Assembly: GCA_002781805.1 (NCBI GenBank)
Contig: PFFZ01000009.1
Span: 1 to 5,116 of the forward strand
Length of the DNA: 5,116 nt
From: Nitrosopumilales archaeon CG15_BIG_FIL_POST_REV_8_21_14_020_37_12
Lineage (GTDB): Archaea > Thermoproteota > Nitrososphaeria > Nitrososphaerales > Nitrosopumilaceae
Direction of reading: 5' to 3'
The notes under the pieces: generated by a model
Databases searched by the model: none
Told to the model about the DNA's origin: nothing
The model's input: the letters and a program-made list of their open reading frames with translations, nothing else
Shown: positions 1 to 5,116 of the stretch, in pieces
Layout: every line of letters starts with the position of its first letter
How positions within the stretch are numbered: position 1 is the stretch's first letter
Translations under genes and position numbers: made by a program

Positions 1-1
1 A

Positions 2-892
2 AACATAATTGAAGATTCAGGAGTTTACAATGCTGACTTGAGCATCGTCGAAACAACTGAACATATACAAAAAGATTCAGAGGGAAATGATGTAAAATTC
101 AGATTAAAGTCTTATTTTGATAAAATTTCACAGTTCCAATATGACCCAATATCCAAAGAGGTTTCATTTGAGATGGCATTTGACTGGACTGAAAAGCAGA
201 TGTCTCACATTCCTGTAATTCACGAAGAAGTACATTTTCCAAAACAATTTGGCGAATTTTTGTATCCTAGCTATACTGGTAAGGTAAACGGTATTGATTT
301 GTTCAAGGCCTCAGTTACGATTGATGACTATACTGAAGAAGATGAACGAATAGTTCACTTTGTTTTGTTACAAGATCATCTAAACTTTCTAAAGAACCAG
401 ATAAAAAAATCTGATCAACCATTACCTGAAAAAATGATCTTTACATTATCTGCCAGCGATGAACCTGGATTTCCGTTGACTGCATTTACCAAAAGTGAAG
501 ACTTTCAAATCGATCTGTCATGGGCTCCCGCCGAGATCCAACCTGGAGTAAAGACAAATTTTATCTTCACAATTAGAGATGGTAAGACTGGGGAACCAAT
601 GCGTAGTTCTGATTATACATTTGTAATTGTCCAAAATGGAAATGAAATTCATAGATCTACTGGAACAGCACAGGTCGGGGGTGATTTTAAACAGTATGAG
701 TTTGGTGAGGAAGAGACAGGCCCGACAATAATTCGTTTTGAGAATATCAGAAACACCGGTCAAGAGACTGAGTTTGGATTTGTGGTTGCACCAGAATTTG
801 GTTCAATTATCATGCTTATGCTTGCATTGTCTATCATTGCGGTAATATTTATGACAAAACAAAACTCTTTTGTTTTCAAAACAAATATCTAA
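2..892 (+). CDS. Secreted PEFG-CTERM-type surface protein with Ig-like domain (5' end missing)
   Basis: The reading frame is open to the left edge, so the N-terminus and any signal peptide lie outside the window. The first start-like codon (TTG at 38) sits inside a continuous frame and is not a convincing start. 296 residues are visible. Residues about 13-150 are a polar, beta-rich region I cannot assign. Residues about 168-263 look like an Ig-like domain often found in thaumarchaeal secreted proteins, with the stretches SWAPAEIQPG, QNGNEIHRSTG and TGPTIIRFENIR. Then come PEFG (residues 264-267), a 17-residue hydrophobic helix and a short tail containing two Lys. That order matches the PEFG-CTERM sorting signal of ammonia-oxidising archaea, which implies export and C-terminal processing or anchoring at the cell surface. 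The tail after the helix (about 12 residues) is longer than I expect and is encoded by an inverted repeat. The stop TAA interlocks with the stop of the convergent regulator gene. Molecular function is unknown. Confidence 0.85.
   Translation, partial: NIIEDSGVYNADLSIVETTEHIQKDSEGNDVKFRLKSYFDKISQFQYDPISKEVSFEMAFDWTEKQMSHIPVIHEEVHFPKQFGEFLYPSYTGKVNGIDLFKASVTIDDYTEEDERIVHFVLLQDHLNFLKNQIKKSDQPLPEKMIFTLSASDEPGFPLTAFTKSEDFQIDLSWAPAEIQPGVKTNFIFTIRDGKTGEPMRSSDYTFVIVQNGNEIHRSTGTAQVGGDFKQYEFGEEETGPTIIRFENIRNTGQETEFGFVVAPEFGSIIMLMLALSIIAVIFMTKQNSFVFKTNI
791..853 (+). other. PEFG-CTERM-like sorting motif and membrane helix
   Basis: Codons for P-E-F-G occupy 791-802 and are followed directly by a hydrophobic segment (SIIMLMLALSIIAVIFM, 803-853) and then T-K. 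Motif, helix and basic residue in this order make up the C-terminal sorting signal known from thaumarchaeal surface proteins. It is analogous to bacterial PEP-CTERM and is expected to be handled by an archaeosortase-like enzyme. No such enzyme is encoded in this window. Confidence 0.8.
856..885. terminator. Overlapping A/T inverted repeats, candidate bidirectional terminator
   Basis: Positions 856-864 (AAAACAAAA) and 868-876 (TTTTGTTTT) are perfect 9-bp arms around CTC. The second arm can also pair with 878-885 (AAAACAAA) around a single C, so two mutually exclusive hairpins are possible. On the minus strand this lies just past the regulator stop and reads as T-rich runs, the kind of signal that ends archaeal transcripts. 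On the plus strand it lies inside the last codons of the PEFG gene, and further T-rich sequence follows at 918-932. Function is inferred from position and composition only. Confidence 0.45.
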
Positions 893-1272
893 AGAGCAAC
901 TAGTTTTACAGTATCCATATTTTTGTTTATTTGAAAGTCTCTTGTCATTCTGGATACCTTTTCAGCGTCGCCATCAATCACAAACAATTCCATGCATTTT
1001 TCTTTGTCAATCTTACTGTGAAGATGTGTTGTAATCAAATCTTCAAAGTTATGAGTAATTCCAGATACAATATGATCAAATTCATCATTATGTACAACCA
1101 ACAAAATTGCGTGAATGTTTCCTGATAAATCTGATTTCTGTTTTTCCTCAGAGACAAATGATCTGATGCCTGCTCTTATTGCCTCTGATCTACCCGAAAA
1201 TCCCATGGATGTTTGTAGTCTGTCAAGCTCGGCCAGTATCTCGTCATTTAATGAAATGGAAACTATTGGCAT
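889..1272 (-). CDS. NikR/CopG-family metal-responsive transcriptional regulator
   Basis: This is a 127-residue protein. Residues 2-40 form a ribbon-helix-helix DNA-binding domain: the strand IVSISL, then two helices with GFSGRSEAIRAGIRSF. Residues 51-127 match the NikR C-terminal ACT-like metal-binding and tetramerisation domain (AILLVVHNDEFDHI, then HLH, Cys93, and MELFVIDGD). An ungapped comparison with NikR sequences as I remember them places H74, H85 and C93 on the nickel ligands H76, H87 and C95 of E. coli NikR. The fourth ligand (H89) is replaced by K87, and an extra His is present at H83. The protein is slightly shorter than typical NikR (about 133-148 residues) and lacks a C-terminal tail. 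The start is the ATG at 1272, with a TATA-like element about 25 nt upstream and no Shine-Dalgarno sequence, as in a leaderless mRNA. It is divergent from a zinc-type ABC importer, its probable target. The sensed metal is unknown, so I give no symbol. Confidence 0.85.
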   Translation of the reverse strand: MPIVSISLNDEILAELDRLQTSMGFSGRSEAIRAGIRSFVSEEKQKSDLSGNIHAILLVVHNDEFDHIVSGITHNFEDLITTHLHSKIDKEKCMELFVIDGDAEKVSRMTRDFQINKNMDTVKLVAL

Positions 1273-1293
1273 GTCAGTAATGTTATTAATTAT

Positions 1294-1301
1294 CTTATAA
1301 G
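1294..1301 (-). promoter_or_regulatory. TATA-like box of the NikR-like regulator gene
   Basis: CTTATAAG, itself a perfect 8-bp palindrome, is centred about 25 nt upstream of the regulator's ATG. This spacing fits an archaeal TATA box with transcription starting at or next to the start codon (leaderless). No Shine-Dalgarno sequence is seen in between, which agrees with that reading. Because it is palindromic, it gives no orientation by itself; the orientation comes from the spacing to the gene. Confidence 0.5.
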
Positions 1302-1302
1302 T

Positions 1303-1322
1303 TTAACAATTAAAATTATTAA
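1303..1322. promoter_or_regulatory. 20-bp imperfect palindrome, candidate regulator operator
   Basis: TTAAcAATTaaAATTaTTAA pairs in 8 of 10 positions; the mismatches are one outer pair and the central pair. It lies next to the regulator's TATA element (1294-1301), on its upstream side, and about 12 bp upstream of the importer's TATA-like element (1335-1342). A bound dimer or tetramer there could affect both divergent promoters. The region is extremely AT-rich, so a palindrome of this quality could arise by chance. It does not resemble the E. coli NikR operator half-sites (GTATGA/TCATAC). Confidence 0.35.
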
Positions 1323-1334
1323 CTTTTTGTACAC

Positions 1335-1342
1335 TTATTAAT
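1335..1342 (+). promoter_or_regulatory. TATA-like box of the importer operon
   Basis: TTATTAAT is centred about 25 nt upstream of the GTG start of the binding-protein gene, the distance expected for a leaderless archaeal transcript. It is part of a perfect 10-bp palindrome TTATTAATAA (1335-1344). The heptamer TTATTAA also occurs at 1283-1289 and 1316-1322 in the same intergenic region. No Shine-Dalgarno sequence precedes the GTG. Confidence 0.45.
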
Positions 1343-1362
1343 AATAACAATCAAGTTGATGT

Positions 1363-2277
1363 GTGAATAATACTAATTTGGCAATTATAGCTATTGTGAT
1401 TGTTGTCCCGCTTGTCTCTTTTGTAGTGTATGCCTCTGACTCTAAAATCCAGCAGAATACTGCAAACTCGGATCTTCAGGTTATGACATCATTTTACCCT
1501 TTGTATGAATTTGCACAAAAAGTTGGACAGGACAAAGTGGATGTCATTCTTCTTGTTCCTATGGGTGTAGAGCCGCATGATTGGGAACCCACCATACAAG
1601 ATGTCCAAAGAATGCAAAAAGCAGATTTGATTGTGATTAATGGTCTTGGGTTTGAAAGTTGGGTTGGGCATTTATCTGAAATAAATTTTCATGGAAACAT
1701 AATTGATACAAGTACTGGAATTAAAACAGATATGATCGACTCACATGAAGACTCATCAAATCACTCCCATACCTCAGGCGATCCTCATATATGGCTAAAT
1801 CCAGTTCTAGCAAAAATACAAGTTCAAAATATTGCAGATGCATTTTCCAAACATGATCCTCAAAATGATAAATTCTATCAACTAAATGCAGAAAATTACA
1901 AAAATGAACTGGATTTACTTGATACAAAGATCCGCAATGAACTTTCTAGTTGCTCACGTGATTTTATTGCATTTCATGATGCATTTTCTTATTTCTCACA
2001 AGAATATGGCTTAAACCAACACACAATAATTCCCTCAAATAATCCACATGCAGAGCCGACTGCAAGAACTTTAGAAGATGTGATTAATACTGCCAAAGAA
2101 CTTGACTTAAAAATAATTTTTACTGAGGAAACTGCTGATCCTAGAACTGCCGAAATAATATCAAATGCAATTAATGGGAGAGTTCTGGTTCTATCCCCAA
2201 TTGAAATTGGAGATGACGGAGATTATATTTCAAGAATGACTGAAAATCTTAACAACCTAAAGGAGGCATTATGTTGA
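1363..2277 (+). CDS. znuA: Zinc-type ABC transporter substrate-binding protein (ZnuA-like, cluster A-I)
   Basis: The protein has 304 residues. Residues 6-24 are a hydrophobic export segment ending VYA-S, a possible signal peptidase site. There is no lipobox Cys, so it is secreted or held by an uncleaved anchor. The body matches the ZnuA/TroA fold: TSFYPLYEFAQKVG (42-55), then GVEPHDWEP with H72, DPHIWLNP with H142 and AFHDAF with H205. Those are the three His metal ligands of the family, and E255 or an acidic residue near D284-D285 may supply the fourth contact. A short acidic/His-rich loop (H128, H134, H136) precedes H142, as in zinc-specific members, though it is brief. Three His ligands favour zinc over the manganese-type set (two His plus Glu and Asp). 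C197 and the terminal C304 are the only cysteines and might pair. The start is GTG; the nearby ATG at 1359 reads into a stop after two codons. It is the first gene of the operon. Confidence 0.9.
   Translation: MNNTNLAIIAIVIVVPLVSFVVYASDSKIQQNTANSDLQVMTSFYPLYEFAQKVGQDKVDVILLVPMGVEPHDWEPTIQDVQRMQKADLIVINGLGFESWVGHLSEINFHGNIIDTSTGIKTDMIDSHEDSSNHSHTSGDPHIWLNPVLAKIQVQNIADAFSKHDPQNDKFYQLNAENYKNELDLLDTKIRNELSSCSRDFIAFHDAFSYFSQEYGLNQHTIIPSNNPHAEPTARTLEDVINTAKELDLKIIFTEETADPRTAEIISNAINGRVLVLSPIEIGDDGDYISRMTENLNNLKEALC
2259..2266 (+). promoter_or_regulatory. Shine-Dalgarno site of the ATPase gene
   Basis: AAAGGAGG lies 4 nt before the ATG at 2271, inside the last codons of the binding-protein gene. 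It fixes the start of the ATPase gene. It also contrasts with the two promoter-proximal genes, which have no such site, the usual archaeal pattern of leaderless first genes and Shine-Dalgarno-led internal genes. Confidence 0.75.
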
Positions 2278-2993
2278 AAGTCGTTGAAATTGAACATCTT
2301 ACTGTAGAGTATCCAGGTGTAAAAGCGCTTGACGATGTAAGTTTTTCTGTAAGTGAAGGTGATTTTTTAGGCATAATTGGTCCTAATGGCGCAGGCAAAT
2401 CCACGTTGTTTGCTTCAATACTTGGCTTAAATACAAAATACAAAGGTACCATCAAATTTTTTGGAAAAGACATTCAAAAATCCAAAGAATATCTAAAATT
2501 AATTGGATATGTTCCACAAAAACCTATTTTTGAAAAAAATTTTCCAGCAACTGTAAATGATGTAGTTAACATGGGACTGAGAAAAAAATCTCATGAAAAG
2601 AAAATTGATGAAATACTTCAGCAACTTTGGATTCATGAACTGGGAAACAGAAGGATCGGTGAGCTCTCAGTAGGACAACAGCAACGCGTGTTCATTGCAA
2701 AAGCTCTGGTAAACAACCCAAAACTTTTGATCCTTGATGAACCCGTAACTGGAATTGATCAGCATAGCATCGAACTATTCTATAGCATTTTGAAGGAATT
2801 AAATTCAAAACAAAAAATCACAATAATTTGGTCATCTCATGATCTTGATGCTGTAAACAAACTTGCCAATCATGTCGCGTGTCTGAATCAAACTTTGTTC
2901 TTTCATGGCGAATCTGATGATTTTTTTGACAATGACGAGCTTGTAAAACAATACTCAGAAGCATCAATGCAGGAACACATGCATCACCACTGA
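2271..2993 (+). CDS. znuC: Zinc-type ABC transporter ATP-binding protein (ZnuC-like)
   Basis: This cytoplasmic ATPase subunit of 240 residues powers metal import. All nucleotide-binding motifs are present in order: Walker A GPNGAGKST (37-45), Q-loop YVPQK with Q83, ABC signature LSVGQQQ (132-138, Val in place of the common second Gly), Walker B LLILDEP (152-158), D-loop GID (161-163) and H-loop SSHDL with H190. The length fits the family, as does the stretch NFPATVNDVV (90-99), typical of the ZnuC/MntB branch. The C-terminus ends HMHHH (236-240), a cluster that could bind metal. The ATG is set by a strong Shine-Dalgarno site and overlaps the end of the binding-protein gene by 7 bp, so translational coupling is likely. 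The permease gene follows after 1 bp. Confidence 0.93.
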   Translation: MLKVVEIEHLTVEYPGVKALDDVSFSVSEGDFLGIIGPNGAGKSTLFASILGLNTKYKGTIKFFGKDIQKSKEYLKLIGYVPQKPIFEKNFPATVNDVVNMGLRKKSHEKKIDEILQQLWIHELGNRRIGELSVGQQQRVFIAKALVNNPKLLILDEPVTGIDQHSIELFYSILKELNSKQKITIIWSSHDLDAVNKLANHVACLNQTLFFHGESDDFFDNDELVKQYSEASMQEHMHHH

Positions 2994-2994
2994 C

Positions 2995-3810
2995 ATGTCC
3001 CTTGAAATTCTTTCATTTGGTTTCATGCAAAGAGCACTAATTTCAGGCATTGCTATTGCAATTCTATGCTCAGTAGTAGGACTCTTTCTTGTTCTAAGAA
3101 GATATTCTCTGTTTGGAGATGCCATTGCACATTCTTCATTTGGTGGTATAGCTCTGGGTCTTATGGCCGGAGTTTATCCGCTCTGGACAGCATACGGTGT
3201 ATCTTTAGTTAGCGCGTTAATTATTACGCGAATTAAAGATAGATTCAATGTTTCAGGTGATGCGTCTGTTGCAGTTCTTTTGTCATCTGGAATAGCTGTT
3301 GGTCTTGTAATTATTGGAATATCTGGCGGATTTACTGTTGATATCTTTAGTTTTCTTTTTGGCAGTATCTTACTTGTCGGTGTAAATGATACTATAATGA
3401 TTTTGGGATTGACTGGAATAATCCTGATTGTGATTTTGGTGCTTTACAGGCAATTTCTTTATTCTACATTTAATGAGGAACAAGCCAAAGTTAGCGGCAT
3501 ATCTGTTGAAAAGATAAACTATCTGCTTATTTTCATGGCAGGATTGACAGTCGTTACTTCAATTCAACTGGTGGGTGTTTTGCTTATTTCTGCCTTGTTT
3601 GTAATACCCAACGTCACTGCAATAATGTATGGCAAAGGGTTCAAACAAACAACGATGCTTTCTATGGCATTTTCAATTTTTTCAGTCGTAGTTGGAATTT
3701 TTGTTTCATATATTTTTGATATCACTCCTGCAGGAACTATTGTTTTGCTGTCTACTGGGATTTTTGTATGTACGATTGGAATAAAATCTCTAGGCATTCT
3801 CAAGACATGA
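2995..3810 (+). CDS. znuB: Zinc-type ABC transporter permease (ZnuB-like, ABC-3 family)
   Basis: This is a 271-residue integral membrane protein with about eight or nine hydrophobic helices (roughly 13-34, 46-61, 63-79, 91-110, 132-150, 174-188, 190-210, 219-241 and 246-265). It carries two recognisable family regions: VLRRYSLFGDAIAHSSFGGIALG (split here as VLRRYSLFGDAIAHS, 33-47, then SFGGIALG, 48-55), and the later LVGVLLISALFVIPNVTA (192-209). The segment FNEEQAKVSGI (159-169) lies where the cytoplasmic coupling helix contacts the ATPase in this family. It forms the channel through which metal delivered by the binding protein enters the cell. The ATG is 1 nt after the ATPase stop and no strong Shine-Dalgarno is seen, so translation probably relies on coupling. 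The last 11 bp overlap the end of the convergent propeller gene. Confidence 0.92.
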   Translation: MSLEILSFGFMQRALISGIAIAILCSVVGLFLVLRRYSLFGDAIAHSSFGGIALGLMAGVYPLWTAYGVSLVSALIITRIKDRFNVSGDASVAVLLSSGIAVGLVIIGISGGFTVDIFSFLFGSILLVGVNDTIMILGLTGIILIVILVLYRQFLYSTFNEEQAKVSGISVEKINYLLIFMAGLTVVTSIQLVGVLLISALFVIPNVTAIMYGKGFKQTTMLSMAFSIFSVVVGIFVSYIFDITPAGTIVLLSTGIFVCTIGIKSLGILKT

Positions 3811-5116
3811 TAAGAGCATTCATCCTTCTTTTATCTCTGATATTTTTGACAAAAAATAACGATGTTGCAATGATTCCCATCGCTATTAATGGTGATGCAA
3901 TCTCTGTATATTTCAATTCTATACTTTCTGGTGCAACTATAGTTTGAGATATTGGAATCTCGACAAGTTCTATAGTTGCCAACTTGTTTCCTTGCTGTTC
4001 AACAAACCAAACATTGTCGTTATTGTCTGATGTAGTAAATTGTGAAAATGATGTTACAGTTGGAATAGGAATTTCAATCAATTCATCATTGTCTGGATCA
4101 TATGCTCCAATACTATCTACAACATGTTGTGCAAACCACACATTCCCATATCTGTCAAGCGACATTCCATATGGTAGTGACTCTTGGTTGGGCACAATGA
4201 TTCTCTCAAATGTTTCTAAAACCGGATTAAATCTTACAATTGCCGCACCACTATGTTCTGCAATCCATAAATTTCCACTGTCATCAAAAAGCAATGCTTC
4301 AGGTGCCTTTAGTGGTACATCTGGAGCAAATTCCTTGACGCTGTTGTCATGCGGATCGATATATCCAATTCTGCCTTTGGCTGATTCTGTAAACCATATT
4401 TTTCCATCTGAATCAATTGATAATGCAAATGGAAGTGATTCCTTTTCAGGAAGACGAATTTCTTCAAATGTACCGTTTGCCTGATCATACTTGAGAATTA
4501 CATCTTTGTTAATTATTGCAGTCCAAATGTTTCCCTCAAAGTCTGATTGTATGAATGTGGCCGTATTTTTTGATATGACTGGTTGAATCTTTGGTATGCT
4601 TATTGTTGAGATCGCGTTTGTTTTTGGATCTATATATCCAATTTGATTTGCTGGAGTATCTGTAAACCATATCTTTCCCTCATTGTCCATTGTAAGGATC
4701 ATTGTGGTCATACCTTCAAATGAAAATGACTCAAACTGCTTTGTTTCTAAATCAAATTTCCAGATTCTTGGAGATGATGGATCACTTATCCAAATTGAAT
4801 TTTTTCCATCGTATAATGGATAAAGTGGCTTTGCTGTTTCAGGCAATTCATACTCTATAATGTTTACATCAAGATCTTTTAGTTTCGGTTTTACCAAAAG
4901 ATCAAGCAAAACCAGTTCATTTGCATTATCTGTTCTTTGTGCTTCAACCTCCATCTGCCATTTGCCAGAAAATCCAAACGTTGTTTCTCCAGAGAATACT
5001 TCAGATCCGTCTTCGCTTTCTGCTAGTTCGACAGGAACTTCAATTGGTGAGATATTTTTTTGAGGATTCGAGATTTTTACTTTTAATTCATCCAAATCGT
5101 ATAGTGGATTACTCTG
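3800..5116 (-). CDS. Membrane-anchored Ig-like plus seven-bladed Vgb/NHL-like beta-propeller protein (5' end missing)
   Basis: The frame runs off the right edge. The first start-like codon (TTG at 5095) is internal, so the N-terminus is missing. 438 residues are visible. Residues 1-77 form a beta-rich domain ending in GKWQMEVEAQRTDNANE, reminiscent of YtkA/FixH-like or post-CopD domains. Residues about 90-392 carry seven repeats of the type GxIWFTE...IGYIDP...EIxIP, the pattern of streptogramin lyase-like (COG4257) and NHL propellers. A single membrane helix (about 407-423) followed by KNIRDKRR would place the propeller outside the cell. Similar thaumarchaeal genes are often annotated as copper-resistance CopC/CopD-domain proteins; whether CopC/CopD domains precede this fragment is inference. 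Real streptogramin lyase activity is doubtful; a binding or scaffold role is equally possible. It converges on the importer operon and is not part of it. Confidence 0.85.
   Translation of the reverse strand, partial: QSNPLYDLDELKVKISNPQKNISPIEVPVELAESEDGSEVFSGETTFGFSGKWQMEVEAQRTDNANELVLLDLLVKPKLKDLDVNIIEYELPETAKPLYPLYDGKNSIWISDPSSPRIWKFDLETKQFESFSFEGMTTMILTMDNEGKIWFTDTPANQIGYIDPKTNAISTISIPKIQPVISKNTATFIQSDFEGNIWTAIINKDVILKYDQANGTFEEIRLPEKESLPFALSIDSDGKIWFTESAKGRIGYIDPHDNSVKEFAPDVPLKAPEALLFDDSGNLWIAEHSGAAIVRFNPVLETFERIIVPNQESLPYGMSLDRYGNVWFAQHVVDSIGAYDPDNDELIEIPIPTVTSFSQFTTSDNNDNVWFVEQQGNKLATIELVEIPISQTIVAPESIELKYTEIASPLIAMGIIATSLFFVKNIRDKRRMNALIMS
3841..3858. terminator. TATTTTT/AAAAATA inverted repeat, candidate terminator of the importer operon
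   Basis: Arms TATTTTT (3841-3847) and AAAAATA (3852-3858) surround GACA, about 30 nt after the permease stop. T-rich sequence at 3824-3834 precedes it. In archaea, T-rich tracts after a gene commonly end transcription, so this is a reasonable stop for the plus-strand operon. It lies inside the convergent propeller gene, at the end of its membrane-helix codons. The assignment is positional only. Confidence 0.4.
3941..4843 (-). repeat. Seven tandem propeller blade repeats within the surface protein
   Basis: Each blade has a conserved Trp in a GxxW[FI] motif. The Trp codons start on the plus strand at 4790, 4667, 4523, 4394, 4265, 4136 and 4007, giving spacings of 41, 48, 43, 43, 43 and 43 residues. 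The exact 43-residue period of the last five blades and the total of seven support one closed seven-bladed propeller. Blade-to-blade identity is low at DNA level, so this is an old protein repeat and not recent duplication. Confidence 0.85.

Noticed and set aside
38..40. TTG as start of the first gene
   Set aside because: The frame is open for 12 codons upstream to the window edge without a stop, and a sorted surface protein needs an N-terminal signal peptide, which is absent here. The gene is truncated by the window.
518..763. 81-codon open frame on the minus strand
   Set aside because: It is antisense to the Ig-like domain of the first gene, with no recognisable domain and no promoter or ribosome site.
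1115..1300. Small plus-strand open frame across the regulator gene and its promoter
   Set aside because: It is a shadow of the regulator, whose domains are clearly recognisable on the minus strand.
1294..1301. CTTATAAG palindrome as a regulator operator
   Set aside because: It is better explained as the regulator's TATA box, given the 25-nt spacing to its ATG. Its symmetry is expected for TATA-like sequence.
1359..1361. ATG just before the binding-protein gene
   Set aside because: It is in another frame and reaches a stop after two codons, so the GTG at 1363 is the start.
3984..4484. 166-codon open frame on the plus strand
   Set aside because: It lies wholly antisense to the propeller repeats. 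Its Ser/Asn/Cys-rich translation shows no family resemblance.
5093..5095. TTG as start of the propeller gene (minus strand)
   Set aside because: The frame continues to the right edge with domain-like sequence, and no signal peptide is visible. It is an internal Leu codon.
1..5116. tRNA or rRNA genes, CRISPR repeats, insertion sequences, attachment sites
   Set aside because: No cloverleaf, spaced direct repeats, transposase or integrase motifs, or terminal inverted repeats were seen by eye. Nearly all of the window is accounted for by protein genes.

Overview
The window is AT-rich and gene-dense, and looks like a marine ammonia-oxidising thaumarchaeon (Nitrososphaerota, Nitrosopumilus/Nitrosarchaeum type). 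The evidence for this is a surface protein ending in a PEFG-CTERM-like tail, archaeal-style promoters with a TATA element about 25 nt before the start codon (leaderless mRNAs), a NikR-like ribbon-helix-helix regulator, and secreted Ig-like and beta-propeller proteins of the kind common in that group. The genus assignment is inference, since no rRNA or other phylogenetic marker is present.

Layout: (1) 2-892, plus strand: the 3' part of a secreted, C-terminally anchored protein with an Ig-like domain followed by PEFG and a membrane helix. (2) 889-1272, minus strand: a NikR/CopG-type regulator whose stop codon interlocks with that of gene 1. (3) 1273-1362: a 90-bp divergent promoter region with two TATA-like elements and a 20-bp imperfect palindrome between them. 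(4) 1363-3810, plus strand: a three-gene metal ABC importer operon, with a znuA-like substrate-binding protein, a znuC-like ATPase (7-bp overlap) and a znuB-like permease (1-bp gap). (5) 3800-5116, minus strand: the 3' part of a membrane-anchored protein with an Ig-like/YtkA-like domain and a seven-bladed Vgb/NHL-like beta-propeller. Its coding region overlaps the znuB end by 11 bp.

How the parts fit: the importer has three His ligands in its binding protein and is most likely for zinc, although manganese cannot be excluded. The divergent regulator is the obvious candidate to control it and itself through the shared promoter region. The regulator keeps three of the four canonical NikR nickel ligands. 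The fourth position is Lys, and an extra His lies nearby, so it may sense a metal other than nickel. The two flanking partial genes converge on this unit and are probably cell-surface proteins. Their link to metal uptake is not established. Both convergent junctions carry AT-only inverted repeats inside coding sequence that could act as bidirectional terminators.

No RNA gene, CRISPR array, insertion sequence or integrase was seen. There is no gene-free stretch longer than 90 bp.
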